This document shows, in pieces, positions 1 to 11,248 of a stretch of 43,771 nt of DNA; the stretch's first letter is position 1; the number at the start of each line of letters is the position of its first letter. The DNA is from Bacillota bacterium. GTDB taxonomy: Bacteria > Bacillota > Dethiobacteria > DTU022. A program made the translations under genes and the position numbers. The stretch lies in contig VGTO01000004.1 in assembly GCA_016874655.1 (NCBI GenBank), forward strand, positions 1 through 43,771, in the 5' to 3' direction. Under the pieces are notes generated by a model, which was not told where the DNA came from, searched no databases, and saw only the letters and a list, made by a program, of their open reading frames with translations.

Positions 1-2
1 AG

Positions 3-113
3 GGCGAAACCATAGCTGAACTTGAAGAAAACATTAAAGATGCTTATATAATGATGACCTTGGAAGATGTACCGGTAGAACACGAAATTAAAGAACTGGA
101 TATGACAATTTAA
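3..113 (+). CDS. C-terminal end of a HicB-like antitoxin-type protein (partial, cut by the window edge)
   Basis: Open frame GETIAELEENIKDAYIMMTLEDVPVEHEIKELDMTI*; the 'GET..EL.ENIKDA' pattern resembles the HicB family. Confidence 0.55.
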   Translation, partial: GETIAELEENIKDAYIMMTLEDVPVEHEIKELDMTI

Positions 114-144
114 AATACAATGCTATTCATACTGATCCGATTAA

Positions 145-168
145 AAGGACGCCCGAAGGCGTCCTTTT
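145..168 (+). terminator. Rho-independent terminator
   Basis: aaaggacgcc-cgaa-ggcgtccttttgt hairpin with T-tract after the HicB-like stop. Confidence 0.8.
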
Positions 169-205
169 GTAATAAACATTTGTTTTAAGCAGAACAGTGT
201 AGGGT

Positions 206-1969
206 TTAGAAAAGACCCTGCACTTTGCCGGTTTCCACATCAACATCAACCCGACGATAAGCAGGATTGGCTGCGGTGCCAGGCATTAGTGAAATTGCCC
301 CGGCAACGGGAACAACGAACCCGGCGCCACCGTAGGTGAGAATATCGCGGATATGCAGCTTCCAGCCTTTAGGAACACCTTTAAGAACAGGGTTATCGGT
401 AAGGCTGAGGTGGGTTTTAACCATGCAGGTCCCCATCTTCTGAATCTCGGGATCTGCTTCCATCCGCTTGGCCTTCTCGAGTGCCTCGGCGGAGTATTCA
501 ACGCCGTCTGCCCCGTATACTTCCTTGGCAATCAGCTCAATACGCTGACGCAGTGGGGTTTCGAGTTCATAGAGGAATTTGAAGTCGTTCGGCTCGTTGC
601 AGGCTTCAACAACTGCATCGGCGAATTCGACTGCGCCTTCACCACCGTACTGCCAGTGCTTCGAAAGGGCAACCCGGGCGCCGGCTTCTTCCGCCAGGCG
701 ACGAACAGCCTTTACTTCGTTGTCGGTGTCAGTATAGAAGTGGTTGATACAGACAACAGGATTGATTCCGGCTTTTTTAACGGTCTTGATATGGTGAATC
801 AGGTTTTCGCAACCCTTTTCAACCCAGCCGACATTCTCCTGGCTGTATGCAGGATCAAGCGGCTGACCCGGAAGGGGAATCGGAGCACCACCATGACATT
901 TAAGGGCCCTGATTGTGGCCACGATAACCGCACAGTTTGGAACCAGACCGGACATCCGGCACTTTAAGTTCCAGAATTTTTCGAAACCGATATCAGCAGC
1001 AAACCCGGACTCGGTAATCACATAATCGCCCAATTTAAGGGCAACGCGGTCGGCAATAATTGAAGATTGGCCGATAGCAATGTTGGCAAAAGGACCAGCA
1101 TGAACAAAGACTGGCTGTCCTTCAAGGGTCTGCAACAGGTTCGGGTTGATCGCCTCAACCATCCAGGCGGTCATCGCTCCGGCAACATCAAGATCGCCGG
1201 TAGTAACAGGTTTGCCTTTTTTATCATAGGCGACCACTATTTTAGCCATCCGCTCCCGCATATCTTTCAGGTCCTTAGCCACAGCTAAAATGGCCATAAC
1301 CTCAGAAGAAACAGCGATGGCAAAGTTAGAGTTCATCATGAAACCATCTTTTCGGCCGCCGAGACCGATGATAATATTGCGCAAAGCTTGAGCACAGAAG
1401 TCAATAATCCATTTCATTTCCACATTGCGCGGGTCGATATTCAGCCTTTTCAGACCGCTACGCTCCAGAAAAGCATCGGTAGAGTTAAATTCATGCTGAA
1501 TCCGGGAAGTAAGCGCAACCATGGCCAGGTTATGGGCGTTCATAATCGCGTTGATATCTCCGGTAAGACCAAGCGAAAAGGGAGTCAAGGGAATACACTG
1601 CGCCAGACCACCGCCGGCTGCAGAGCCCTTAACATTCATGGTCGGACCACCGGAAGGCTGGCGAATGGTAGCGATAACATTCTTGCCACGCTTGCCCATT
1701 CCCTCGGTAAGTCCCATAGTCGAGGTCGATTTACCCTCGCCCAGTGGAGTGGGGGTGATTGCCGTAACGTCAATATACTTGCCGTCCGGCTTGTCTTTCA
1801 GTCTTTCAAGCACTTTCTTGTAATCAACTTTTGCCACATAGTGGCCGTGGGGCAGGAGCTCCTCCTTATCAAGGCCGAGCTCATCCGCTAACTGGTAAAC
1901 TTGCTTCATATTTGCTTCAGAATCTTCGGCAATTTCCCAGTCAGCATGTTTGGTAGGATCCAACGGCAT
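206..1969 (-). CDS. fhs: Formate--tetrahydrofolate ligase
   Basis: 587 aa; [17 protein letters not shown]-loop and full-length FTHFS-like sequence; aaggagg RBS. Confidence 0.97.
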   Translation of the reverse strand: MPLDPTKHADWEIAEDSEANMKQVYQLADELGLDKEELLPHGHYVAKVDYKKVLERLKDKPDGKYIDVTAITPTPLGEGKSTSTMGLTEGMGKRGKNVIATIRQPSGGPTMNVKGSAAGGGLAQCIPLTPFSLGLTGDINAIMNAHNLAMVALTSRIQHEFNSTDAFLERSGLKRLNIDPRNVEMKWIIDFCAQALRNIIIGLGGRKDGFMMNSNFAIAVSSEVMAILAVAKDLKDMRERMAKIVVAYDKKGKPVTTGDLDVAGAMTAWMVEAINPNLLQTLEGQPVFVHAGPFANIAIGQSSIIADRVALKLGDYVITESGFAADIGFEKFWNLKCRMSGLVPNCAVIVATIRALKCHGGAPIPLPGQPLDPAYSQENVGWVEKGCENLIHHIKTVKKAGINPVVCINHFYTDTDNEVKAVRRLAEEAGARVALSKHWQYGGEGAVEFADAVVEACNEPNDFKFLYELETPLRQRIELIAKEVYGADGVEYSAEALEKAKRMEADPEIQKMGTCMVKTHLSLTDNPVLKGVPKGWKLHIRDILTYGGAGFVVPVAGAISLMPGTAANPAYRRVDVDVETGKVQGLF

Positions 1970-2092
1970 TAAAACAACCTCCTTATAATATAAATATCTT
2001 TCCTAACACAACCACCTACAGATTTAAGCAGACAAATTAACTATTTCAACAAAACCTTCATAATTCCTGCCGCAATGTTAAACTATTCACAT

Positions 2093-3046
2093 CTATTTAA
2101 TATGCAGGTCCGAAAGCGCAGGAACCCCTCCTAAAGATTTAGCAGTGTGCGCTGAGCGCCTGACAGCCTCGGCTACAGCTTCTGCAGCCATCAGGCTAAC
2201 CAGGTTGAGGTCAGCGGCAATGGCACCTTTAGATACTGCAAAGATTGTATCGCCATCCCACATCGTGTGAACCGGCCAGATTGATCGGGCAAGACCGTCA
2301 TGGCCCATGCGGCAGATTTTTTCGAGTGCGGCTCCTTCAAAATTGGCATTCGTAGCAACTACGCCTAAGGTTGTATTACCTGGAAAGCCCTGTGCTTCCT
2401 GGTCCAGCATCAACTCAATCGTTTTTTCCATCCTTCCACTTTGCGGGTTGCGCGGGCCGGCTAAAAGCGTACCATCCGTATTGTAAATATCGCCAAAAGC
2501 ATTAACTACCACCAGTGCGGCAACGATCAGATCGCCTTTGCGGCGGACCGCTGAACCCTGGCCGGTCTTAATCGCCCCGGCTGTGCCGTAAAGCTTGCCT
2601 ACGGTCGCACCGGTGCCAGCCCCCACCGAACCCTCAGGTACCGGTCCATTGCCGGCAGCCAGGCAAGCCTGGTAACCCATTTCTGCATCCGGCCTGATCG
2701 CACCGTCACCAATAAAAAGATCAAATAGGACTGCTGAAGACACGATTGGCACACAATAAGGAGCAACCGCAAAGCCGCAGTTTTGTTCTTCCAGATACCT
2801 GACGACTCCCGATGCGGCATCCAAGCCAAAAGCGCTTCCCCCAGCCAGAACCAGGGCCTGTATTTCGCTCACCAGCTGCCCTGGCTTCAAGAGGTCCGTT
2901 TCCCTGGTGCCCGGAGCAGAACCACGCACTTCCACTGCTGCCCGCATGCCATCTTCAGCGAGGATTACCGTAACCCCGGTTGCCGCTTCAGGGTTTGAAG
3001 CAACACCTACCTTAATGCCTTTTACTGCCGTTAACCCGGAACTCAT
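2093..3046 (-). CDS. P1 family peptidase (DmpA-like, S58)
   Basis: 317 aa; GGSAFGLDAASGV and GNTTLGVVATNA motifs. Confidence 0.9.
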   Translation of the reverse strand: MSSGLTAVKGIKVGVASNPEAATGVTVILAEDGMRAAVEVRGSAPGTRETDLLKPGQLVSEIQALVLAGGSAFGLDAASGVVRYLEEQNCGFAVAPYCVPIVSSAVLFDLFIGDGAIRPDAEMGYQACLAAGNGPVPEGSVGAGTGATVGKLYGTAGAIKTGQGSAVRRKGDLIVAALVVVNAFGDIYNTDGTLLAGPRNPQSGRMEKTIELMLDQEAQGFPGNTTLGVVATNANFEGAALEKICRMGHDGLARSIWPVHTMWDGDTIFAVSKGAIAADLNLVSLMAAEAVAEAVRRSAHTAKSLGGVPALSDLHIK

Positions 3047-3117
3047 AGCACAAAAAACCTCCCGCTGGTATAATTGTTTACCAGGTAGATATTATTCATG
3101 AAAAGCGGTGAACAGAG

Positions 3118-3939
3118 ATCTTCAGGTTAATCGACAGTCATGCCCACCTTTTCCCAGAAAAAATGATGAAAGCTATTTACACTTTTTTCTGGAAACAATA
3201 TGGTTGGAAAATAGATTTTCCGACCGCTCCAGATCAGCTTCTTGATCTGCTGAAGGAAGGAGGCGTGGAAAAATGTATGGCCCTGGCCTATACACACAAG
3301 CCCGGGCTGAGCCGTCCCCTGAACAGTTGGCTTCATGAATTCAGCCGTAAAAACAAAGCTGTCATTCCCTTTGGCGCCGTTCATCCGGCTGACAGCGATC
3401 TGGAGCAGACTGTTATTGAGTGCTTTGATCGTTATGGTTTCGCCGGCATTAAGATTCACTGCCTCGTTCAGCAGTGCCGTCCTGACGACGAGCGGCTATT
3501 CCCCCTGTTTGAAGCAGTGGTTGAAAGATCCAAGGCGCTGGTCATGCACGCCGGTAGTTTTCCCCAACCGGCAGAAAACTTAAAAGTCAGTTACGTAGCC
3601 AACCTGTTGCGCCGCTTTCCCACTTTAAAACTGATCATTGCGCATCTCGGCTTAAATGATATTTCGGCCTATACCGATCTGCTGGCAGCTCACAGCGGTT
3701 TATATCTCGATACAGCTTTTGTTTTTCAAAATAAAACGGTAAAAACACCACTCGCTGATATTCTTGAGGTAATCAGGCTCTTCCCTGAACGCATTCTTTA
3801 CGGCAGCGATTTCCCCTTTATTTTAGAGCCGCCACAAAACGGCATGGCCAGAATTGCAGCCCTCGATCTGCCTCAGGAGACCCTGCAGCTGCTATTTCAC
3901 CAGAACGCAGAGAATTTTCTGGCCGCTTTAGGTCAATAA
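3118..3939 (+). CDS. TIM-barrel amidohydrolase family protein
   Basis: Frame carries LIDSHAHLFPE upstream of the first ATG (3163), plus HAGSFPQP, IIAHLG and ILYGSDFPF motifs; start codon uncertain (possible ATC at 3118). Confidence 0.8.
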   Translation: MFRLIDSHAHLFPEKMMKAIYTFFWKQYGWKIDFPTAPDQLLDLLKEGGVEKCMALAYTHKPGLSRPLNSWLHEFSRKNKAVIPFGAVHPADSDLEQTVIECFDRYGFAGIKIHCLVQQCRPDDERLFPLFEAVVERSKALVMHAGSFPQPAENLKVSYVANLLRRFPTLKLIIAHLGLNDISAYTDLLAAHSGLYLDTAFVFQNKTVKTPLADILEVIRLFPERILYGSDFPFILEPPQNGMARIAALDLPQETLQLLFHQNAENFLAALGQ

Positions 3940-3942
3940 AAT

Positions 3943-3973
3943 AATGGAGCCATAAAGGCTCCATCTGTTTTTT
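3943..3973 (+). terminator. Probable bidirectional terminator between convergent genes
   Basis: atggagcc-ataaa-ggctccat followed by ctgttttttt. Confidence 0.75.
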
Positions 3974-5978
3974 AATCAGGTTTTTCCTTTGTTTTGTCGC
4001 GCCTGGTAAATGAGGCGCGGCGATCAGGCTTTTTGCTGATCACTTTGATCTTTTCCTCTTTTAAGTCGCCGTTTAGAGCACTGTCCTGCTCTTCCGGACT
4101 TGCATTCCCCGTTGCTTCATCGGTCTGGTTTGCACCGGACTGATCCACTTGATCTTCAGTTTCTTCTAGCGGGCTAACTATTTTTACCGGTAGTGGTTTA
4201 CCTTCCACCAGGGCTTTGATTTCCGCTGCGTCCAGAGTTTCCTTTTCAAGCAGAGTCTGGGCCAGGTTTTCCAGCTTGTCACGCTCTTTCTCCAGGATCT
4301 CCTGCGCCTTCTGGTAACAGTTATCGATTGTTTTTCTGATCTCCTGATCGATTGCCTTGGCAATTTCCTCACTGTAGTTGCGATCGCGGGCCAGGTCGCG
4401 CCCCAGAAAGACCTGGTCATGTTTTCTGCCCAGGGTAATCGGGCCCAAACTCTCGCTCATCCCATACTCCATGATCATCTGGCGAACAATTGAAGTGGCT
4501 CTTTCCAAGTCGTTTTGAGCGCCGGTGCTGATGTCGTTTAGCACCAGTTTCTCGGCCACCCGGCCCCCCAGCAGGGTGCTGACCCGATCAAGCAGCTCTG
4601 ACCTGGTCATGTAATAGCGATCTTCTTCCGGGAACATCAGGGTATAGCCGCCCGCCCGCCCGCGGGGAATAATCGAAACCTTGTGGACCGGGTCGGTGTG
4701 CGGCAGAAGATAGCCGACCAGGGCATGTCCGGCTTCATGATACGCAACAATCTTCTTTTCAAAGGGGCTGATCACCCGGCTCGTTTTTTGGGTTCCGGCT
4801 ACGACCCGCTCAACCGATTCCTCCAAATGCTGCATGCCAATCCGTTTCAATGATTTACGGGCGGCCAAAAGCGCCGCTTCATTAACAACATTTTCCAAGT
4901 CGGCTCCGGTAAAACCGGGTGTGCCACGGGCTACTATTTTCAAATCTACCGCTTCCGAAAGCTTTTTATTCCTGGTGTGAACTTTTAGAATCGCTTCCCG
5001 CCCGTTGACATCTGGCAGACCGACAGTGATTTCACGGTCAAAGCGACCCGGCCTGAGCAACGCCGGATCGAGAATATCCGGGCGGTTGGTGGCCGCGATA
5101 ATAATGATTCCTTCATTTACATCGAACCCGTCCATCTCAACCAGCAACTGGTTCAGCGTCTGCTCCCGTTCATCATGACCGCCACCTAAACCGGCTCCAC
5201 GCTGACGACCGACAGCATCGATTTCATCAATAAATACTATACAGGGTGAATTTTTCTTGGCGTTTTCAAACATATCACGGACCCGGGAAGCGCCGACTCC
5301 AACAAACATTTCAACGAAATCAGAACCACTGATGCTGAAAAAAGGCACCCCGGCCTCACCGGCCACAGCCCTGGCCAGCAAGGTTTTACCCGTACCCGGA
5401 GGGCCAACCAGCAGCACTCCCTTAGGGATCCTGGCCCCGATTTCAATATATTTACGGGGATCCTTTAAGAAATCGACAATCTCTGAGAGCTCGGCTCGCT
5501 CTTCATCGGCTCCGGCAACGTCCTGGAAAGTAACTTTCTTTTTTTCACCTTCCTGCAAGCGAGCACGGCTCTTGCCGAAATTCATTACCTTGTTGCCTCC
5601 ACCCTGAGTCTGCTGCATGAAGAAAAAGAAAATTCCGATCAACAGCAGAAAGGGGATCAGATAGGTCAGGGCACTTTGCCACCATTTTGGTCCCCGGGGC
5701 AGATATGTTTCCAAAGTTACTTTGTTAGCAAGAAGCAACTCGGTCAGGTTATGATCGTCCGGCCTGATCGTTTTTACCACTGTGCCATCTTTTAGTGTCG
5801 CCTCAACCTCACTACCGTAAAGGGCAACGCTTGCAACCTCGCCCTTTTCAACCCTCTGGATCAGCTGATCGTAAGAGATCTCCTCCGGTGGGGTAGTATT
5901 ATTAAAGGATGAAAGTAAAATAAACACTACCAGGGCAATGACCAGGTAGAATGTTATTTGTCTTAAAAATGGGCTCAA
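3972..5978 (-). CDS. ftsH: ATP-dependent zinc metalloprotease FtsH
   Basis: 668 aa; [16 protein letters not shown] region, HEAGH; TTG start after aaggaggg. Confidence 0.98.
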   Translation of the reverse strand: MSPFLRQITFYLVIALVVFILLSSFNNTTPPEEISYDQLIQRVEKGEVASVALYGSEVEATLKDGTVVKTIRPDDHNLTELLLANKVTLETYLPRGPKWWQSALTYLIPFLLLIGIFFFFMQQTQGGGNKVMNFGKSRARLQEGEKKKVTFQDVAGADEERAELSEIVDFLKDPRKYIEIGARIPKGVLLVGPPGTGKTLLARAVAGEAGVPFFSISGSDFVEMFVGVGASRVRDMFENAKKNSPCIVFIDEIDAVGRQRGAGLGGGHDEREQTLNQLLVEMDGFDVNEGIIIIAATNRPDILDPALLRPGRFDREITVGLPDVNGREAILKVHTRNKKLSEAVDLKIVARGTPGFTGADLENVVNEAALLAARKSLKRIGMQHLEESVERVVAGTQKTSRVISPFEKKIVAYHEAGHALVGYLLPHTDPVHKVSIIPRGRAGGYTLMFPEEDRYYMTRSELLDRVSTLLGGRVAEKLVLNDISTGAQNDLERATSIVRQMIMEYGMSESLGPITLGRKHDQVFLGRDLARDRNYSEEIAKAIDQEIRKTIDNCYQKAQEILEKERDKLENLAQTLLEKETLDAAEIKALVEGKPLPVKIVSPLEETEDQVDQSGANQTDEATGNASPEEQDSALNGDLKEEKIKVISKKPDRRASFTRRDKTKEKPD

Positions 5979-6256
5979 ACAGAACCCTCCTTTCCTGCAA
6001 CCGCCTAAAAGCCTGAACTAAATTCTAACATAGAGCATAAGCAGAAGCAACGAACTCCAGAAATATTAGTGTACAACAAATTATTATTTATTCCTAAAGC
6101 TAAACGGGAATGCTCCAGGGAAAAATCAAATGCTGTTAGATTAATCATTTTACATTAATTTAATAATCTTTTTACTTAATCTTTCTCTATTATAACCAAA
6201 ATGGTACAAAGCAATTCTTAAGCAATATGTTATTATATTTTAAAGGAGGCCATAAC

Positions 6257-7030
6257 ATGGATCAATCTATTGAAATTATATCTGTTGATGCTGATAACTT
6301 AGATCAGCATGGCTTTTTCTGCTACATGAGCAAACGCAAAGCACCCGGTTATAAACAAAAACGGGACTGGTTGGAGGCAAGATTTACTGAGGGCTTAAAA
6401 ATCAAAATGATTCACGAGATCGGCGGCCGCACAGTTGGTTTTATAGAGTATATTCCCGGGGAATTTGCCTGGCGGACGGTTAACGCCCCGGGATACTTAG
6501 TTATTCACTGCCTATGGGTCGTGGGAAAAGGTAAGAGAAAGGGCTACGGATCTCACCTGCTCAGGCTATGTCTTGATGATGCCCGTGCTCAGAATAAGAA
6601 CGGTGTAGTCATGGTGGCCAGCGATGGGGTATGGCTGGCTAAAAAAGATCTGTTTGTTAAGCAGGGCTTTAAGGAAGTAGGACAGGCTCCGCCAGCGTTT
6701 ACCCTGCTGGCATATCGCTTTTCTGATGATGCGCCGCTACCTGCTTTTCCTGCAGACTGGGAAGAGCGACAGAACCGTTTTGGCGATGGATTGACGGTGA
6801 TCCGCACCCCGCAATGTCCGTATATTGAAGATGCTACAAATTTAGCCCTGGATTATGCAGCCGAACAAAAAATTGCTGTACGGGTAGTAACTTTTCAAAC
6901 TGCTGAGGATCTACAGAAAAATTCCCCGAGCCCCTACGGCGTTTTCGGTCTGGTCCTCAACGGCAGACTGCTAGCCTACCATTACCTTCTGCACAAGGAT
7001 TTTGATAAGCTTATAAACCCTTTACTCTAA
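6257..7030 (+). CDS. GNAT family N-acetyltransferase, YoaP-like
   Basis: ATG preceded by aaaggagg; GNAT core GKRKGYGSHLL and YoaP-like C-terminus. Confidence 0.8.
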   Translation: MDQSIEIISVDADNLDQHGFFCYMSKRKAPGYKQKRDWLEARFTEGLKIKMIHEIGGRTVGFIEYIPGEFAWRTVNAPGYLVIHCLWVVGKGKRKGYGSHLLRLCLDDARAQNKNGVVMVASDGVWLAKKDLFVKQGFKEVGQAPPAFTLLAYRFSDDAPLPAFPADWEERQNRFGDGLTVIRTPQCPYIEDATNLALDYAAEQKIAVRVVTFQTAEDLQKNSPSPYGVFGLVLNGRLLAYHYLLHKDFDKLINPLL

Positions 7031-7288
7031 TTTCTTTAAACAATAAAGAGAAAATCTTGTAAAATAACTTTTGATTGAAGTCTTGATCAACAAATCTGAG
7101 GAACTGGATAATAATTATCTTTTTGCCATGTGCACCTGCACTAATTAATAATAAATCATCCTTAAGTCTGATCAGTACTCCTACTCTTGATCGGTGACTG
7201 AGTAATTTTGGTAGAATATAATTGTGCCAGCCCCACTTGGGAATGCGAATCAATGGGGTATGCAATAAAGATTTAAGGAGATGTGATT

Positions 7289-8791
7289 ATGAATAAAAAG
7301 TCGATCATCATCATTGGCGGAGGGCTGACCGGGCTATCCGCTGGTTGTTATGGGCTTATGAACGGTTACCGGACATCAATCTTTGAGCTGCACAGTATAG
7401 CCGGAGGGGTCTGTACAGCCTGGAAGCGCAAAGGCTATACCATAGATGGAGCCGTTAACTGGGTCATGGGAACCAGGCCGGGTACCGAGTTTTACCGCTT
7501 CTGGGAAGAGCTTGGAGCAGCACCGGGCTGGAAAATCCATAACCATGATCTCTACCTGGTCAATGAAAGCCGGGATGGTAAACCTTTTTTTGTCTACTGC
7601 GATGCTGATCGCTTTGAAGAATACCTGCTGGAAGTATCGGCGGAGGACGAAGGGGTCATAAAAGAGCTCACCGGGGCCATTCGTAAAGCATCAACTTTAT
7701 CAATGCCGGTGGATAAGCCACAGGAAAACTACAGTATGCTGGACAAAGTCAAAATGATCAAAATGATCACGCAGGTCGGTTTTTTCAAAAAGTGGGGTAA
7801 CACCAGCATCGGCGATTTTGCCGCACGGTTCAAAAACTCCTTCCTGAGAGAAATGCTCAGTGAAAGCTTTGGCCCTGAAAACCCAATGATTATGGCCTTA
7901 TTCGTGCTCGGGTTTCAGCATAGCAAATCTGCCGGTTATATTATCGGTGGAGCGCTCTCGCTGGTCGGCTCGATTGAAAAACGTTACCTGGATTTGGGAG
8001 GAGAAATAAACTATAACTCCCGGGTGGTTAAGATCCTGGTCGAAAATGACCGGGCGGTTGGTATCCGCCTGGCCGATGGCAGCGAACACCGGGCTGACTG
8101 GGTAATATCTGCCGCCGATGGCCGCACCACGATCTTCGATATGCTGGATGGAGTCTATTTGGATGAAAAGGTTAAACGCAAATATAACAATCCCAATCTC
8201 TTTGAGCCGCTGGTTTACGTCGGGTTAGGGGTAGCATGTCAGCTCGAAGATTTACCTGCTTCGATCGGGGGATTAAGCTACCCCCTATCAAAACCGATCG
8301 TAATCGCCGGTGAAGAGAAGAAGAGCATCAACGTCCGCTCATACTGTTTTGACCCCACCATGGCGGAGCAGGGAAAGAACACCCTCGTTGTGCAATTTAC
8401 AACCAACTATGATTACTGGCACAAGCTGAAGCAGGAACCGGAACAGTATCGCGCCGAGAAAACCGCTATCGTGCAGGCTGTCATTGCCGGTCTGGAAGAG
8501 CGCTTTCCGGGTATTACCGGGCAGGTGGAAATGACCGATCTGGCCACACCGATTACCTGGGAAAGGTATACCGGCAACTGGAGAGGCTCTTATGAAGGCT
8601 GGATGTTCGACAGCGATTTCTCACCGCTTTCTTCCATGCGCAAAACCCTGCCCGGCCTAAAGAACTTTTACATGGCGGGGCAGTGGGTTAATCCCGGCGG
8701 CGGCATACCAACTGCGGTTATGTCCGGCAACCATACCATCCAGATGATCTGCAGGGAAGATCATAAAAGTTTTACCAGCAGCAAACCTTAA
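7289..8791 (+). CDS. NAD(P)/FAD-dependent oxidoreductase (phytoene desaturase-like)
   Basis: IIIIGGGLTGLSAGCYG FAD-binding motif; C-terminal GQWVNPGGGIPTAVMSG; aaggagatg RBS. Confidence 0.9.
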   Translation: MNKKSIIIIGGGLTGLSAGCYGLMNGYRTSIFELHSIAGGVCTAWKRKGYTIDGAVNWVMGTRPGTEFYRFWEELGAAPGWKIHNHDLYLVNESRDGKPFFVYCDADRFEEYLLEVSAEDEGVIKELTGAIRKASTLSMPVDKPQENYSMLDKVKMIKMITQVGFFKKWGNTSIGDFAARFKNSFLREMLSESFGPENPMIMALFVLGFQHSKSAGYIIGGALSLVGSIEKRYLDLGGEINYNSRVVKILVENDRAVGIRLADGSEHRADWVISAADGRTTIFDMLDGVYLDEKVKRKYNNPNLFEPLVYVGLGVACQLEDLPASIGGLSYPLSKPIVIAGEEKKSINVRSYCFDPTMAEQGKNTLVVQFTTNYDYWHKLKQEPEQYRAEKTAIVQAVIAGLEERFPGITGQVEMTDLATPITWERYTGNWRGSYEGWMFDSDFSPLSSMRKTLPGLKNFYMAGQWVNPGGGIPTAVMSGNHTIQMICREDHKSFTSSKP

Positions 8792-8806
8792 ACTTGAGGT
8801 GAAAGC

Positions 8807-9232
8807 GTGGAAACTATAAACAATATTGAGCTTAAAGATGAAAACATTTATCCTGACGAAACTGTATTACGGTCGGTTTTAGAAAAGGCCTACGACGCTT
8901 ATGCCAGGCTACTTGAATTCTTTGACCAAAATGAATTAGTTCATGAGTGGAGATATTACAATGATGGCAAAGCATGGCTCTGCAAAGTGCAAAAAAAGAA
9001 AAAAACCATAGTCTGGATGTCAGCATGGAAAGGTTATCTGCAGGCAGTCATCTATTTCCCTGAGAAATACTTGGATAAACTATACCAGTTAGATTTAACA
9101 GAGGGGATGAAAAATAATATAATGTCAACAAAGAATGTCGGGAAATCAAAGCCCTGTATCTTTGAAATAAGAGATGAAAAACTCTTCAGTGATTTTTCAA
9201 AGGTTGTTAATTTGAAGATTGCCTGCAAATAA
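8807..9232 (+). CDS. DUF3788 family protein
   Basis: 141 aa; EWRYYNDGKAWLCKVQKKKKTIVWMS pattern; GTG start. Confidence 0.75.
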   Translation: METINNIELKDENIYPDETVLRSVLEKAYDAYARLLEFFDQNELVHEWRYYNDGKAWLCKVQKKKKTIVWMSAWKGYLQAVIYFPEKYLDKLYQLDLTEGMKNNIMSTKNVGKSKPCIFEIRDEKLFSDFSKVVNLKIACK

Positions 9233-9424
9233 GTATGCCCCCTGATCACGGCATCTCTTGCCTAATGTGTGGTTGATGAAGATCAAGCAAAGCTTAACTC
9301 TCAAAATAGTGTCTGTAAAGTGTGCAGGATAGGCGATGGGAGCTTGATTAGTAACCACCCCTACCGCTGCGTTCATATTATACATTAATCCTTCACGTTA
9401 TATTGGTCGTAGATTGTTTTTGCA

Positions 9425-9561
9425 TCATAATCTACTAACTAACAATACTTCTTTTCCATCAAAAATTTGCAATCCAAGGCCCTTTTTTTTAACTCTTTAA
9501 TCACCTTGTATGCTCTCTGCTTCACCTCTAACGATGATAAATCAGTCCGGGAATCTGGTTT
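9425..9561 (-). pseudogene. Short coding remnant with an apparent frameshift at an A8 run
   Basis: Two frames join at poly-A as KPDSRTDLSSLEVKQRAYKVIKELKK / KGLGLQIFDGKEVLLVSRL*. Confidence 0.35.
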
Positions 9562-9657
9562 TTAGGCTCCGTTTAGATTGATCAGCAGCTTTATTGTGTG
9601 ATAGTATACTCTCGACAGAAAAGCAAATATATATCTTTGTTTCAGGAGGATAACTAC

Positions 9658-10968
9658 ATGGCAGATACACTTAGAAAGAAAGCAATTTGGGCCTGGACAA
9701 TGTACGATTGGGGCAATTCAGCTTTTGCCACTACCGTTATGGCAGCTGTTCTACCAAACTATTTTCTGACCTACATTGCTACCAACAACGAGGCTTTAGC
9801 TTTATGGGGCTACACTGTTGCCATAGGTAGTCTATTTGCTGCCTTAATCAGCCCGGTACTGGGCGCGATAGCAGATTTCCGCGGCTCAAAAAAGACATTC
9901 ATGGCGTTCTTTATCGGGCTGGGCGTGCTTTCCACCGCATTAATGTTTTTTGTGCAACAGCCTGACGATTGGCTGCTGGGATGTATCCTCTATGTAACCG
10001 GCATAATCGGGTTTGCTGGTTCCCTTGTGTTCTATGATGCCCTGCTGCCACACGTTGCTAATAATGATGAGATCGACTACGTGTCTGCGCGCGGTTACGC
10101 GATGGGATACATCGGCGGTGGGCTGCTTTTGCTGATCAACGTTATAATGATTTTCTTCGGTCCCAACCTTGTTCCCGACATGCCCATTGAAGAAGCAACC
10201 GCCCTGATGATGCGTCTCAGCCTTGTTTCTGTGGCGGTCTGGTGGGCAGTATTTTCGATTCCGATCTTCCGTCATGTCAAAGAGCCACAACGCATGATCC
10301 AAAAGGGCGAGGAAACCTTGAATGTCATCACGGTGGGTTTCAAACGTTTCTTCCAGGCTCTGGATGAGATCAGTAATTTCCGCGACCTGTTCACCTTCCT
10401 ACTGGCTTTCCTGGTCTATTCCAACGGCATCGGCACCATCATCACCATGGCTGTCGCGCTCGGCACCGATATGGGTTTTGGCACACTCACCCTCATTGGC
10501 ACACTTCTGCTTGTCCAGTTTGTCGCTGCGCCGTTCGCCATCCTTTTTGGCAAACTGCCGAAAAAACTCGGCTTGCGCCAAACCATTAACTTAAGCTTGC
10601 TGATTTACATCATAATAGCTATCATCGGCTTTTTCATGACCAAGGAATGGCATTTTATCCTCCTCGGGCTGGCGGTGGCGACAGTGCAGGGCGGCAGCCA
10701 GGCGCTCAGCCGTTCCCTGATCGGGCAGCTGATGCCAAAAAGCAAAACAGCCGAATTCTACGGATTTTTCAGCGTTTCAGAAAAGTTCAATACCGTTCTC
10801 GGTCCGCTGGTCTTCGCAGTTGTTAAAACAATCACGGGCAACAGCCGGCTGGCAATCATCTCATTGGTTATCTTCTTCCTGGCCGGCATCGTAATTCTCG
10901 CGAAGGTAAATATTGAGCGCGGAATTGAGACCGCCAAAGCTGAAGATGCCAAGATGATTTCTGTCTAA
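9658..10968 (+). CDS. MFS transporter, UMF1/Atg22-like
   Basis: WAWTMYDWGNSAFATTVMAAVLPNYF N-terminus, multiple TM segments, aggagg RBS. Confidence 0.88.
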   Translation: MADTLRKKAIWAWTMYDWGNSAFATTVMAAVLPNYFLTYIATNNEALALWGYTVAIGSLFAALISPVLGAIADFRGSKKTFMAFFIGLGVLSTALMFFVQQPDDWLLGCILYVTGIIGFAGSLVFYDALLPHVANNDEIDYVSARGYAMGYIGGGLLLLINVIMIFFGPNLVPDMPIEEATALMMRLSLVSVAVWWAVFSIPIFRHVKEPQRMIQKGEETLNVITVGFKRFFQALDEISNFRDLFTFLLAFLVYSNGIGTIITMAVALGTDMGFGTLTLIGTLLLVQFVAAPFAILFGKLPKKLGLRQTINLSLLIYIIIAIIGFFMTKEWHFILLGLAVATVQGGSQALSRSLIGQLMPKSKTAEFYGFFSVSEKFNTVLGPLVFAVVKTITGNSRLAIISLVIFFLAGIVILAKVNIERGIETAKAEDAKMISV

Positions 10969-10993
10969 TCTTTAGGATATCAAGTTCTGAAAT

Positions 10994-11020
10994 AAAGCGC
11001 CCAGTTTGTCTGGGCGCTTT
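10994..11020 (+). terminator. Rho-independent terminator
   Basis: aaagcgcccag-tttgt-ctgggcgcttt, 11-bp stem. Confidence 0.8.
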
Positions 11021-11248
11021 GTATATACGATTCCATATCTCTTCTATCTTTTTCAAATGTATTCCCCTATTCAGTGACGGTACAGCGACTGAAAAGATTG
11101 GCGCCTCACGTTTGCGGGTATGCGATGTTTTTTCTGCTGCGAATAAGGCGCGCGAATCAAAGCACCGAGCACCGCACAAGGCCTTATATTCCGGGTCGCG
11201 TAGCGAAGAGCATCCCCGCTGATGTGTGATGTGCTTGGGGCTTCTTAA

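Noticed and set aside
353-967. 204-aa plus-strand ORF antisense to fhs
   Set aside because: Shadow of the strongly supported fhs coding strand; no recognisable domain.
1388-1891. 167-aa plus-strand ORF antisense to fhs
   Set aside because: Antisense shadow with no RBS or family features.
7011-7265. 84-aa minus-strand ORF MHTPLIRIPKWGWHNYIL... between GNAT and oxidoreductase genes
   Set aside because: Composition is fairly protein-like, but there is no RBS and no recognised family and it overlaps the GNAT 3' end; not enough to call.
10868-11222. Small ORFs on both strands downstream of the MFS gene
   Set aside because: They overlap the MFS terminator and have no recognisable features; probably non-coding decayed DNA.
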